Positions 8,354-21,424 of a DNA stretch of 64,000 nt are shown here, piece after piece. The DNA is from Flavonifractor sp052065355 (GTDB lineage Bacteria; Bacillota; Clostridia; Oscillospirales; Oscillospiraceae), in NCBI RefSeq assembly GCF_052065355.1, contig NZ_JBQHUF010000007.1, positions 1-64,000 on the forward strand. Direction: 5' to 3'. Under the pieces are notes generated by a model, which had not been told where the DNA came from, did not search any database, and was given only the letters and a program-made list of their open reading frames with translations. The stretch's first letter is position 1; each line of letters starts with the position of its first letter. The position numbers and the translations under genes are program-made.

Positions 8354-10973
8354 ATACCCGGGCAGGCTCTTTGCTCCCAATTCTCTTTTTGCTCCGGCCC
8401 ACCGCTTTGACGATCTCACACACTGCTACCGGCGTCAGGGCCAGGCCCAGCACCATCCCCCACTGAGGCAGGGTGAGGACCACGGTGCCGAATACCAGCT
8501 GGAGGGGCGGCAGGCAGAGCACCGCCAGCTGCATGGCAAGACCGATGAGGAAGGCCTTGTTCATGGAGGGGTTGGACCACAGGCCGATGTGGAAGAGGGA
8601 CGCCTTTTCGCTGCGCACGTCAAAGGCGTGGAACAGCTGGGACAGGGTAAGGGTGGCAAAGGCCATGGTATTGGCCGCCCCCGGTCCGCCCTGGGGCAGC
8701 ACCGCCCAGCCCAGGAACCAGGCTGCCAGGGTGAGGGCTCCTACCATCACCCCCTGCCAGGCCAGCCGGAAGGCAAAGCCCCCGGCAAAGAGGGAGGCGG
8801 AGGCGTCCCGGGGCGGCTGCTCCATAATCCCCTCCTCGGCGTTCTCCACCCCCAGAGCCAGAGCGGGAAGGGAATCGGTGACCAGGTTAAGCCACAGCAG
8901 CTGTACCGGGGTCAGGGGCATCTGGGGGAACCGGAGGGCGGTGGCGCAGAAAATGGTCAAAATCTCCCCGATGTTGCAGGAGAGTAAGTAGTGGATGGCC
9001 TTCTTGATGTTGGCGTAGATGCTCCGCCCCTCCTCCACGGCGGCTACGATGGTGGCAAAGTTGTCGTCGGTGAGGATCATGTCCGCCGCTCCCTTGGCCA
9101 CGTCAGTACCGCTGCGGCCCATGGCGCAGCCGATGTCGGCGGTTTTCAGGGCAGGGGCGTCATTCACCCCGTCACCCGTCATGGCCACCACCTTTTCGTT
9201 GGCCTGCCAGGCCTTGACGATGCGCATCTTGTGCTCCGGCGACACCCGGGCGTAGACCGAGAAGCGCTCCACTTCCTCCTCCAGGGCGCTCTGGGGCAGG
9301 AAGTCCAGGTCCTCTCCGGTGACGGCCAGGTCCCCCGGCCGGTAAATGCCCAGCTCCCTGGCTACCGCCACAGCGGTGAGCTTATGGTCGCCGGTGATCA
9401 TGACCGGTCGGATGCCGGCAGCAAAACACTGCTCCACCGCCCGTTTGGCCTCGGGCCGGGGCGGGTCCATCATACCGATGAGCCCCACGAAGGTGAGCTC
9501 CTGCTCCAAAGTGCGGCTGTTCAGCTCCCGAGGCAGGAACTCCAACTCCCGGCAGGCCACCCCCAGCACCCGCAGAGCCCGGTCGGCCATGGCCTCATTC
9601 CGGGCATTCACCCAACGGAACAGCTCGGGAGAGAGCCTGCACCGGGCGGCCAGCACGTCGGGTGCACCCTTTACCAGCACCCGAAAGCCGCCGCCGGGCC
9701 GGGCGTGGATGGTGGTCATCAGCTTGCGCTGGGAGTCAAAGGGCAGCTCCCCTTTTCGGGGATATTGGGCCTCCAGCTGGGCCTTGTCCAGCCCGTCCCG
9801 GGCAGCCGCCTCCACCAGAGCCGCCTCGGTGGGGTCGCCGGTACACACCGGGGTCTTGCCCCGCCAGGTGAGCACGGCGTCGGAGCACAGGGCGGCGATG
9901 GTCAGGGCCTCCTGCCGTCCCTTTCCCTGGGGGGTCCACACCTCGGTGACCGTCATCTTGTTCTGGGTCAGGGTGCCTGTCTTGTCAGAGCACACCACCC
10001 CCGCACACCCCAAGGTCTCCACCGCCGGAAGCTTTTTTACAATTGCCCGGCGCTTGGCCATCCGGCCCACTCCCATGGCCAGCACGATGGTGACGATGGC
10101 GGGCAGGCCCTCGGGGATGGCGGCCACCGCCAGGCTCACCGCCGTCAGAAACATGCCCAGCAGGTCCCGGCCCTGGAGAGCTCCCACTCCGAACATAACC
10201 GCGCACACGCACAGGCAGACAAAGGACAGGGTGGCAGAAATTTCCCCCATCTTTTTCTGTAAAGGCGTCTTGCTTTCCCCTTTTTCCAGCAGGAGACCGG
10301 CGATCCGGCCCACTTCGGTGTCCATGCCGGTGGCGGTGACCACGCACAGACAGCGGCCACGGGTAACTACGGTGGAGGCAGCCACCATATTGACCCGCTC
10401 GGCCAGGGGGGTGTCCTGAGGCAGAGGCCCGGCGGCCTCCTTGCTTACCGGGGCGGATTCGCCGGTGAGGGCGCTCTCGTCGGTCTCCAGCCCCGCGGCC
10501 TCCAGGATGCGGCCGTCAGCGGGCACCAGGTCTCCCGCCTCCAGGCGGATAATGTCTCCAGGCACCAGCGCCTGGGCGTCCAGCCGCACCTCCCTGCCGT
10601 CCCGGATCGCCCGTGCCTGGGGAGCGGACATCTGCCGCAGGGCCTCCAGGGCCCGCTGGGCGCTGTCCTCCTGGGACAGAGAGATACAGGCGTTTACCGC
10701 CACGATGCCCAGAATAATGGCCGCATCCAGCCAGTCCTCCCCGCCGCCGGCCCACAATGACAGCCCCGCCGCCGCCAACAGCACCAGGATCATGGGGTCC
10801 TTCAGCTGCCCCAGCAGCCGCAGGGGCAGGCTCTTTTTCCGGGTCTGCTCCAGCCGGTTGGGTCCATACCGGGTCAGACGGGCCTCTGCCTCCCCCCGGC
10901 TCAGTCCCCGCTCCCGGCTGCTCTCCAGCTCCGTCAGCACCTGTGCGGCGCTCTGCCCATGCCAGTTGGCCAT
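8352..10973 (-). CDS. calcium-type P-type ATPase (P2)
   Basis: 873-aa P-type cation ATPase of the calcium-transporting P2 class (SERCA/PMCA/LMCA1-like), exporting cations at the cost of ATP. It shows an N-terminal cation-ATPase domain, the actuator motif ALTGES, the M4 ion-site motif IPEGLP, the phosphorylation motif CSDKTGTLTQ, the hinge TGDGVND, and a C-terminal group of six helices. Start ATG 10973 follows AAGGAGG; the open frame extends ~100 codons further but overlaps the neighbouring regulator antisense to its frame, so the extension is rejected. Ca2+ versus Mn2+ or Na+ cannot be decided here. Confidence 0.9.
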   Translation of the reverse strand: MANWHGQSAAQVLTELESSRERGLSRGEAEARLTRYGPNRLEQTRKKSLPLRLLGQLKDPMILVLLAAAGLSLWAGGGEDWLDAAIILGIVAVNACISLSQEDSAQRALEALRQMSAPQARAIRDGREVRLDAQALVPGDIIRLEAGDLVPADGRILEAAGLETDESALTGESAPVSKEAAGPLPQDTPLAERVNMVAASTVVTRGRCLCVVTATGMDTEVGRIAGLLLEKGESKTPLQKKMGEISATLSFVCLCVCAVMFGVGALQGRDLLGMFLTAVSLAVAAIPEGLPAIVTIVLAMGVGRMAKRRAIVKKLPAVETLGCAGVVCSDKTGTLTQNKMTVTEVWTPQGKGRQEALTIAALCSDAVLTWRGKTPVCTGDPTEAALVEAAARDGLDKAQLEAQYPRKGELPFDSQRKLMTTIHARPGGGFRVLVKGAPDVLAARCRLSPELFRWVNARNEAMADRALRVLGVACRELEFLPRELNSRTLEQELTFVGLIGMMDPPRPEAKRAVEQCFAAGIRPVMITGDHKLTAVAVARELGIYRPGDLAVTGEDLDFLPQSALEEEVERFSVYARVSPEHKMRIVKAWQANEKVVAMTGDGVNDAPALKTADIGCAMGRSGTDVAKGAADMILTDDNFATIVAAVEEGRSIYANIKKAIHYLLSCNIGEILTIFCATALRFPQMPLTPVQLLWLNLVTDSLPALALGVENAEEGIMEQPPRDASASLFAGGFAFRLAWQGVMVGALTLAAWFLGWAVLPQGGPGAANTMAFATLTLSQLFHAFDVRSEKASLFHIGLWSNPSMNKAFLIGLAMQLAVLCLPPLQLVFGTVVLTLPQWGMVLGLALTPVAVCEIVKAVGRSKKRIGSKEPARV

Positions 10974-11073
10974 GGGTCCTCCCTCCTTGTCCATCCAGTT
11001 TTTTCCTGTGGACAAGTATAGCAAAACCCCCTGCCGGATACAGGGGAAATCCGGCAGGGGGCAAAAAGAATGT

Positions 11074-11757
11074 TCAGTTGGGCTCCAGCAAAGCCCGGGC
11101 CAGGGCCCGAAGGAACACCAGATTACTGGGTCGGGTGTCCGGCAGGCCTCCCAGCAGGACCCGGTAGCCAGGGGATGCAACCTGGTGGAGCTTGTCCACC
11201 ATGGAGCGGATGTTTTTCTCCACCCCGGCATAGTTGGTCTGTTCAGCGGCGATGGTAGGGGCGTAGGCCTGCTTGAGCAGGGCATCCCTGTCCCGTGCCA
11301 GCACGGCAGCTGCCCGGGCGGCGGCGGGCACGCCCCTGCCCTGAGCTCCCATCTCCTCCAGCAGATCAGCCGCCCGCTGGACCAGAGGCTGGAGGCACAG
11401 CCCCTCCAATAGGGCGGGCAGGACCTGGAGATTCAGGGGCTTGACCAGATAGTAGCTGGCTCCCCGGCTCAGGACATGGTGAATCAGTCCGGGACTGGCC
11501 GCCTGGGAGGTAACGACTACCGCCGGACGTTCCTTCCGGGGCAGCGCCTGGAGAAAGCCCAGGCCATCCAGGCCGGGCATGATAAGGTCCAGCAGCACCG
11601 CGTCAGGCCGCAGCTTTTCCACCAGCTCCAGCCCCTCCAGGCCGTCAGCAGCCGCACCGCACAGCGCCACACCCTCCAGATCCTCCAGCACGGCGCACAG
11701 CAGCGCCCGGGCGGCGGGATCGTCCTCCACAACCAGTACGCGGATGGGCCCGGCCAT
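11074..11757 (-). CDS. Spo0A-like response regulator
   Basis: 227 aa. Residues about 5-120 form an intact receiver domain: acidic cluster EDD, phospho-acceptor Asp in VLLDLIMPG, Thr in VVVTS and Lys in YLVKPL. The remainder aligns with the Spo0A effector domain: EEMGA-GRGVPA (Spo0A HEIGVPAHIKG), YAGVEKNIRSMVDK (SRVERAIRHAIE) and TRPSNLVFLRALARALL (KPTNSEFIAMVADKL). It is about 40 residues shorter than Spo0A (267), mostly through a short linker. It starts two bases after the XRE gene upstream, so the two form an operon. Probably a Spo0A paralogue, not the master regulator itself, because no spoIVB is adjacent. Confidence 0.8.
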   Translation of the reverse strand: MAGPIRVLVVEDDPAARALLCAVLEDLEGVALCGAAADGLEGLELVEKLRPDAVLLDLIMPGLDGLGFLQALPRKERPAVVVTSQAASPGLIHHVLSRGASYYLVKPLNLQVLPALLEGLCLQPLVQRAADLLEEMGAQGRGVPAAARAAAVLARDRDALLKQAYAPTIAAEQTNYAGVEKNIRSMVDKLHQVASPGYRVLLGGLPDTRPSNLVFLRALARALLEPN

Positions 11758-11759
11758 TG

Positions 11760-12116
11760 CTATTCCTCCGGCCCCAGGGCTTCGGCAGCTTTCAGGGCCA
11801 TCAACAGCATACGGGCGGCCAGCTCCCGGTCCAGGGGCGTAGTCTGGCTCAGGTGGCGCTCCAGCCGGTCCACCGCCGGATCCTTCGGCTGGGTACCGTG
11901 GGCCAGGTAATCCATGCTGACCTCCAGCACCTGGCTCAGTTCCACAAAGATGGCCATGGACATGCACTTTTTCCCCTGCTCAATGTCGCTGACATATTGG
12001 GGGGTAATATCCAGCCGCTCAGCCAGCTTCTCCCTGCTCAGATCCAGCTCGTTGCGGCAGTTCCACACCCGCCGGCCCACCTGGCGCAGCCATTCTTTTT
12101 TCTTCTGCTCCTCCAT
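11760..12116 (-). CDS. XRE-family transcriptional regulator
   Basis: 118 aa. Residues about 10-70 are a Cro/CI-type helix-turn-helix (LDLSREKLAERLDITPQYVS then DIEQGKK), followed by a helical tail likely used for dimerisation. First gene of the pair with the Spo0A-like regulator; GGAGG lies four bases before ATG 12116. The combination suggests a small two-gene regulatory unit, possibly controlling sporulation timing, which is inference from the partner. Confidence 0.85.
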   Translation of the reverse strand: MEEQKKKEWLRQVGRRVWNCRNELDLSREKLAERLDITPQYVSDIEQGKKCMSMAIFVELSQVLEVSMDYLAHGTQPKDPAVDRLERHLSQTTPLDRELAARMLLMALKAAEALGPEE

Positions 12117-12222
12117 TGTGCCTCCGTTCCCGCTGATGAAACTATAGATATAGATTGACACAACTTTGGATTTTTACTAGAAACGATAGTTGTTTTATTC
12201 AAAACCATAATTTTATATAAAA

Positions 12223-12265
12223 AGCAGCCCGCCAAAAAAGCGTCCGGTCTTTTTCGGCGGGCTGT
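12223..12265 (-). terminator. terminator of the prsA-like gene
   Basis: Hairpin with arms CAGCCCGCC and GGCGGGCTG (about 12226-12263). On the minus strand it follows the prsA stop at 12287 and is followed by a run of T. Confidence 0.8.
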
Positions 12266-12286
12266 GTCTGTTGGGGTTGGTCTTGC

Positions 12287-13543
12287 TCAGGCGGCGGGGC
12301 TCTCCACGGGAGCCTCACTGGCGGCGGGAGATTCTGTCTCGGCTGCGGGGCTGGCGCTGGCCTGGGCGGCCGCCTCGGCCTCCTTCTCCGCCTGCCACTG
12401 CTTGGACAGCTCAATGAGATTGTCATAAAACGCCTTGGGGTCCAGAGCGTCATAGGCGGCGGTGGTCTCCACCTTGGCGTCGGCCATCCACTGATCCACC
12501 AGCTGGTTCATGGCGTAGTTGGGGTACACCGCCCGGGTCTCCTCATTGTCGGGATTCTGGCCCAGCAGGATGTGGTAGCCGTAATCGGTCTCCACCGGCT
12601 GGCTGATCTCGCCCTCGGCCAGGGCGATACCCGTCTGGACGAAGGAGCTCACCAGGCTGCCGCTGCCGTCCACCAGGGAGCCGTCGGACAGGAAGGTGTA
12701 GCCCTGGGGCTTATAGAGCTCATTGGTCTCCGGATCGCGGCCGTCTCCGCTCTTTTCATTCATGGCGGTGTCAAAGGCAGCGATGGGGTCCTCCGCCCCC
12801 TGGATCTCGGCCAGCAGAGCGTCGGCCTGGGCCTTTACCTCTGCCTTCTGCTCGTCAGTGACTTCGCTGCCGTCCTCGTTCTCCGGGAAGGTCAGCAGGA
12901 TGTGCTTGCAGCTGTAAATGCCCTCGCTCTCGATCATGTTCTGGATGTCCTCGTCGGTGGGAGTGAAGTCACCGGCCTCGGTATACTGCTCCTGGAGGTT
13001 GGTAACCAGCATAGGCACCTCATAGGCCATCTTCTGATAGGCCGCCTGGGAAATGCACTGCTGGTCCAGGTACTCCTGGAGGGTGACTCCGTAGTACATC
13101 TCCAGCATGGTGGCCATGGAGTCCATCTGGCTCTGGATGCTGGTCATATCCTCTTCGCTGAGGGTAAGGCCGGCCTCGTTGATCTTGGCCATGGCTACGG
13201 TGTAGAGCTTGGTGTTCTCCAGGGCCATCTCCTTCAGATAGTCGGCGGTGGGAGTGCCCTCGATCTCCTCCTCCCAGGCGGTATCATCGCTCAGGTAGCC
13301 GCTGTTCTTGGCCACGGCGATGGCGTTGAGCAGCCAGTACAGATACTCGTCTGCCACCGCCTCCTCGCCGTCAGCGGTAAAGAGCACGGTATCCCGGGTG
13401 ATACCGGCAGTCTGATAGGCCACGTCGTCAGCGGCGGGAGTACCGGCGGGGGTGGGATCGGCAGGCTTATCGGAGCAGCCGGTCAGGGCGCCCAACAGCA
13501 GCGCTCCGGACAGGCCGGCGCACAGGAGCTTCTTCCAATTCAT
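12287..13543 (-). CDS. prsA: peptidylprolyl isomerase lipoprotein, PrsA/SurA-like foldase
   Basis: 418-aa lipoprotein. The signal peptide ends in lipobox LTGC (Cys about residue 23). A SurA-type N-terminal helical region precedes a parvulin (PpiC) domain beginning at CKHILLTF (about residue 205) and ending at DYGYHILL. The tail is Ala/Pro/Ser/Glu-rich, low complexity. It should fold secreted proteins outside the membrane. It lies directly downstream of mfd with about 100 bp between, as in other Firmicutes. ATG 13543 is preceded by GGAGG. Confidence 0.88.
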   Translation of the reverse strand: MNWKKLLCAGLSGALLLGALTGCSDKPADPTPAGTPAADDVAYQTAGITRDTVLFTADGEEAVADEYLYWLLNAIAVAKNSGYLSDDTAWEEEIEGTPTADYLKEMALENTKLYTVAMAKINEAGLTLSEEDMTSIQSQMDSMATMLEMYYGVTLQEYLDQQCISQAAYQKMAYEVPMLVTNLQEQYTEAGDFTPTDEDIQNMIESEGIYSCKHILLTFPENEDGSEVTDEQKAEVKAQADALLAEIQGAEDPIAAFDTAMNEKSGDGRDPETNELYKPQGYTFLSDGSLVDGSGSLVSSFVQTGIALAEGEISQPVETDYGYHILLGQNPDNEETRAVYPNYAMNQLVDQWMADAKVETTAAYDALDPKAFYDNLIELSKQWQAEKEAEAAAQASASPAAETESPAASEAPVESPAA

Positions 13544-13643
13544 CGTTCCAAATCCTCCTTATTTGCATCAAGCAGGATACAGTGTACACCATTTCGCGGG
13601 ATCAGGCAAGAAAAGCGGTGTACGTTCATCAAAAATTCATATT

Positions 13644-17153
<3,510 letters not shown>

Positions 17154-17225
17154 GGTACACCTCGCACGATATAGCAAAATTTGGAAGTCATGGGCGCACG
17201 GGCCCCAGGGCGGTGGGCCCGAGGA

Positions 17226-17459
17226 CTACCCGGCGTACTCCCGCACCAGGGCCAGGATGCTGTCCACGGTACGGAATCGGTCTTTGGGAATGCGGGTGGG
17301 CTGGAGAATGATTCCCAGATCCTCCAGGCCCTCCAGCAGCTCGATGAAGGCCAGGGAGTCCAGCAGTTCCTCCGCCAGCAGGTCGGTGCCGGGCAGCAAC
17401 GCCCGCTGGGTCCCGCAGGCTTGGACCAGCAGGGCCCGGACAGAGTCCTCCAGGTTCAT
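17226..17459 (-). CDS. acyl/D-alanyl carrier protein, DltC-like
   Basis: 77-aa carrier protein with the phosphopantetheine attachment serine in ELLDSLAF (Ser about 35) and the four-helix acyl-carrier fold pattern. Its ATG overlaps the end of the adenylation gene (17456-17459), and GGAGGAG precedes it, so it is translated with the dltA-like gene. By family it would receive an amino acid (D-alanine in Dlt systems) as a thioester. No dltB or dltD is present, so the final acceptor is unknown. Confidence 0.85.
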   Translation of the reverse strand: MNLEDSVRALLVQACGTQRALLPGTDLLAEELLDSLAFIELLEGLEDLGIILQPTRIPKDRFRTVDSILALVREYAG

Positions 17460-18809
17460 TGTATCATCTCCTCCAGCCGTTTCCGGTCGCATTTTCCGTT
17501 GGGGGTCAGGGGAATGCGGTCCAGGCGCACCCACTGTCCGGGGCATTTGCAGGGGGCCAGCAGCCGGGCCAGTTCCGTCCGCAGGGTCTCCGTGTGGGCA
17601 GAGCCCTCCACTACGGCCGTCAGGCCTCGCACCTCCCCGCCGGGACCCCGGCGGGGGAGCACCGCCGCCCGCTCTACGCCGGGCAGGGACTCCAGGACCC
17701 CCTCGATCTCGGCGGGCTCGATGCGGTAGCCCTTATACTTCAGCTGGTGGTCCTTCCGGCCCGCCCAGTACAGCAGCCCCTCTTTCACATAGCCCAGGTC
17801 GCCGGTGGCATAGCGGCCTCCAAAGGCGGGGGCCACGCTCTCCCCGGTGAGGATCAGCTCCCCCTCCTCCAGGGTCACCGACACTGCCCCTTCCCCCGCC
17901 CGGCCAATGGGCAGAGGCCCGCCGCACATGTCCCGGGAAATGGGGACGGCGGTGACGGCGCAGGCGGCCTCGGTAGGGCCGTAGGCGTTGAGCAGGGTAC
18001 AGCCGGGGAAGCGGTCCAACAGCCGCCGGGCGGCAGCGGGAGGCAGGGTCTCCCCGCAGGAGAACACCGTCCGCAGGCCGGGCAGCCGTTTGGGGGAAAA
18101 GCCGGGCTCGGCCAGGCACAGCCGCAGGAAGGTGGGGGTGGTCACCAGCAGGGCGGCGCCGCAGTCTTCCAACCGGCGGAGCAGCGCGGGATAGTCCCCC
18201 TTTTCCTCCTCCGTCAGGGCCACATGGGTGCCTCCCCGGGTCAGGGACAGGTACAGGTCGGCCACCGACAGGTCAAAGGACCAGGCCGCCTGGCCCACCG
18301 CCGTCTCTCCGGCGCTGTCTGCCAGGCCAGGCAGGGTGACCGCCCAGCGGAGGAAGGACTCCAGGTTGCGCACACTGATGCCCACCGGCTTTGGGGCACC
18401 GGTGGTGCCGGAGGTAAACAGCAGGTATGCCAGCCGCTCCTCGTCCTCCGCCGGGGAACAGCTCAGTCCGGAGGCGAAACCTTCCAGAGCCCCTCCCTCC
18501 TCCAGCCACTGGGCACCCAGCCCCGCTGCCAGCTCCCGCTGCCGCTGGAGGGGCAGGCTGGGGTCAAGAGGCAAGTAGGGCCGCCCGGCAATGAGGCAGG
18601 CCAGAAAGGCCGCCGGGAGCCACACCCGATCCGGGCTGCCGGACAGGGCTACCGGCCCCTCCCCCCGCCGCCCGGAGACGGGCGGCCAGGCCCTGGGCCA
18701 TGGGCCACAGGTCACGCCAGAGGATGGTATGCGCACCCGCTATCAGGGCGGGACGGTCTCCCAAGGTCAGGCTGTTGGCCCGCACCCGCTCCAGCAGAGG
18801 GGCGGTCAT
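17456..18809 (-). pseudogene. D-alanine--carrier protein ligase (DltA-like), frameshifted
   Basis: Amino-acid adenylation enzyme split over two frames. The N-terminal ~48 residues (start ATG 18809, GGAGG upstream, overlapping the vanW stop) read in one frame up to GLAARLRAAG; the remainder is in the next frame: phosphate loop LFTSGTTGAPKPVG, NAYGPTEAA, the TGDLG region and the C-terminal NGKCDRK with its catalytic Lys. The switch falls in a run of six G (plus-strand C6 at 18661-18666); removing one base restores an unbroken enzyme (...AAGEGPVALSG...). This could be a sequencing error, phase variation or a real null allele. The rest of the gene looks under selection. Confidence 0.8.
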
Positions 18810-19639
18810 GGGTCGGCCTCCCACAGCTGGTCCGGTGGAATGAGGGCGGGGTCAAAGAGCACCTTGGAGTGGTTGTCCAGCAGCAGCTCCCTGTTCACCT
18901 GTTCCCCGGCGCCGTTCAGGCTCAGGCGGTACACCCGGCTGACCCGGTAGTAGTCCGCCCCCTCCTTTACATAGTGGCTGTCCTCCTCCCGCAGGCGGTA
19001 GCGCAGGGGGAAGGGAGTCTGGCTGCGCAGCTCGCCGCACAAGTCGTCCTCCTCCAGCCACAGCCGCAGCTGGACCGGCTGGCCGGTGTCGTTGCGGAAG
19101 CGGTAGTCGATGTGGGGATAAAAGATGGAGGTGCCGGTGCCGAAGGGCACCCGCCGCCGGTCGTCGGGAAAGAGGGCGTCGGAATGGTGGTGGAGCTCGG
19201 TCACCGTCAGGGGACTGTGGAGCACCAGGTAGTGGATCAGGTTGGCCGCCTGGCACAGTCCGCCCCCCACACCGGTGCCCAACCGGCCGCTGGCGATGGT
19301 CAGGCCGGGCCCAAATCCCCGCCTGGCGGTGGGGTTCCCCACCAGCCGCCAGAAAGAGAAGCTCTCTCCCGGCCGGATCACGATGCCGTCGATGCACCCG
19401 GCGGCCAGGACCAGGTTGGCCCGCTTACTCCGCTGGAGGGCCATGTCCACCCCCTCCAGCCGCCGCAGCACCGGGGAGCGGTGGCTCTTCACGATGACGG
19501 GCAGGGATTCCTCCTGCCGCAGTTCCGCGGCCCGAAACCCGGACCGCCGGTCGGCCAGAGACTTGCGCAGCCCCTCCTTCCACAGAGAGATCCGGTAGCA
19601 CACCGGACTCAGCTGGTAAAACTGTCTGCGTTTGGCCAT
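18806..19639 (-). CDS. VanW family protein
   Basis: 277-aa VanW-family protein, named after a gene in some vancomycin-resistance clusters; biochemical role unknown, suspected cell-wall link. Core motifs are GESFSFWRLVGNPT, GVGGGLCQAAN and the Asp-Tyr-Arg-rich C-terminal half. No signal peptide or membrane segment is evident. It is the first gene of a coupled vanW-dltA-like-dltC-like unit (ATGA overlap) inserted between pth and mfd. That pairing suggests modification of an envelope polymer, by inference. ATG 19639 follows GGAGGG. Confidence 0.85.
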   Translation of the reverse strand: MAKRRQFYQLSPVCYRISLWKEGLRKSLADRRSGFRAAELRQEESLPVIVKSHRSPVLRRLEGVDMALQRSKRANLVLAAGCIDGIVIRPGESFSFWRLVGNPTARRGFGPGLTIASGRLGTGVGGGLCQAANLIHYLVLHSPLTVTELHHHSDALFPDDRRRVPFGTGTSIFYPHIDYRFRNDTGQPVQLRLWLEEDDLCGELRSQTPFPLRYRLREEDSHYVKEGADYYRVSRVYRLSLNGAGEQVNRELLLDNHSKVLFDPALIPPDQLWEADP

Positions 19640-19668
19640 GGTTTTCCCTCCCGCCTGGATACAACAAA

Positions 19669-19698
19669 AGAAAGCGGGACACAGGCCCCGCTTTCCCT
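19669..19698 (-). terminator. terminator downstream of pth
   Basis: Hairpin with arms GAAAGCGGG and CCCGCTTTC (about 19671-19696), followed on the minus strand by TTTTGTTG. It separates pth from the vanW operon. Confidence 0.75.
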
Positions 19699-19749
19699 AT
19701 GCTAACCGGGGCAATGGAAAAAAGCAAGTTACGATTTGGCAACAGCCCC

Positions 19750-20346
19750 TCAGCCGTTGAACTTGTTCATGGCCTTGTCCGGGCCGTCCTGGATATAGCA
19801 CTCGGCGGCTTTTCCCGCCCGCTGGATCGCCTGGGTAATGGTCTTCAGGTCCTCGCCCGTAAACTTCCCCAGCACCCAGTCGGCCATATCGTAGTCCGGG
19901 TGGGGCTTCTCCCCTACGCCGATCTTCACCCGGGGAAACTGATCGGTGCCCAGGTGATGGATGATGCTCTTCAGGCCGTTGTGGCCTCCGGCAGAGCCCC
20001 CCTTGCGGATGCGCAGCTTGCCCACGGGGAGGGACACATCGTCGGAGAGCACCAGCACGTGGTCGGCAGGGATCTTGAAGAACCGGGCCGCCTCCCCTAC
20101 CGCCTCGCCGGACAGGTTCATATAGGTGATGGGCTTCATGAGCAGCACCTTGGCGCCGCCCAGCTCCACGGTCTGGGTGAGAGCCCGGTACTTCAGCTTC
20201 TGCACCGGCACCTTCAGCTCTTCAGCCAGTTGATCGATGGCGGCAAAGCCCACGTTGTGGCGGGTATTGTCGTACTTATCCCCCGGGTTGCCCAGGCCCA
20301 CCAGCAGCCATTCCACCCCGGAGGTTCGGTTTTTGTTGAAAAACAT
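19750..20346 (-). CDS. pth: peptidyl-tRNA hydrolase
   Basis: 198 aa, standard for bacterial Pth, which frees tRNA from prematurely released peptidyl-tRNA. It shows the N-terminal VGLGNPG, NTRHNVGF with the catalytic His, KPITYMNLSG, and GSAGGHNGLKSI. It follows prs in the same orientation, as in the spoVC region of Bacillus. ATG 20346 with GGAG five bases upstream. Confidence 0.96.
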   Translation of the reverse strand: MFFNKNRTSGVEWLLVGLGNPGDKYDNTRHNVGFAAIDQLAEELKVPVQKLKYRALTQTVELGGAKVLLMKPITYMNLSGEAVGEAARFFKIPADHVLVLSDDVSLPVGKLRIRKGGSAGGHNGLKSIIHHLGTDQFPRVKIGVGEKPHPDYDMADWVLGKFTGEDLKTITQAIQRAGKAAECYIQDGPDKAMNKFNG

Positions 20347-20365
20347 AGATGCTCCTTAACAACAG

Positions 20366-20394
20366 GCAAGGGCGGGGGCAAGCCCCCGCCCTAC
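20366..20394 (-). repeat. GC-rich palindrome between prs and pth
   Basis: Perfect inverted repeat with arms AGGGCGGGGGC and GCCCCCGCCCT in a 64-bp gap. There is no clean U-tract on the minus strand, so it is a weak terminator at best; it may be a REP-like palindrome or an mRNA-stabilising hairpin. No second copy was noticed in this window. Confidence 0.5.
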
Positions 20395-20410
20395 CAATAT
20401 AGTCTGTTTT

Positions 20411-21370
<960 letters not shown>

Positions 21371-21424
21371 TCTTCAAACATCCTCTCACGTAAATCTCTA
21401 TATTTCCATCCCAGCGGGATGAGT

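Noticed and set aside
10974..11285. N-terminal extension of the P-type ATPase (about 100 residues)
   Set aside because: The extra part overlaps the Spo0A-like regulator in another frame, lies before a strong Shine-Dalgarno, and is not part of the P-ATPase family.
20366..20394. Palindrome between prs and pth as a CRISPR repeat or IS end
   Set aside because: Single copy, no spacers, no flanking transposase or target duplication.
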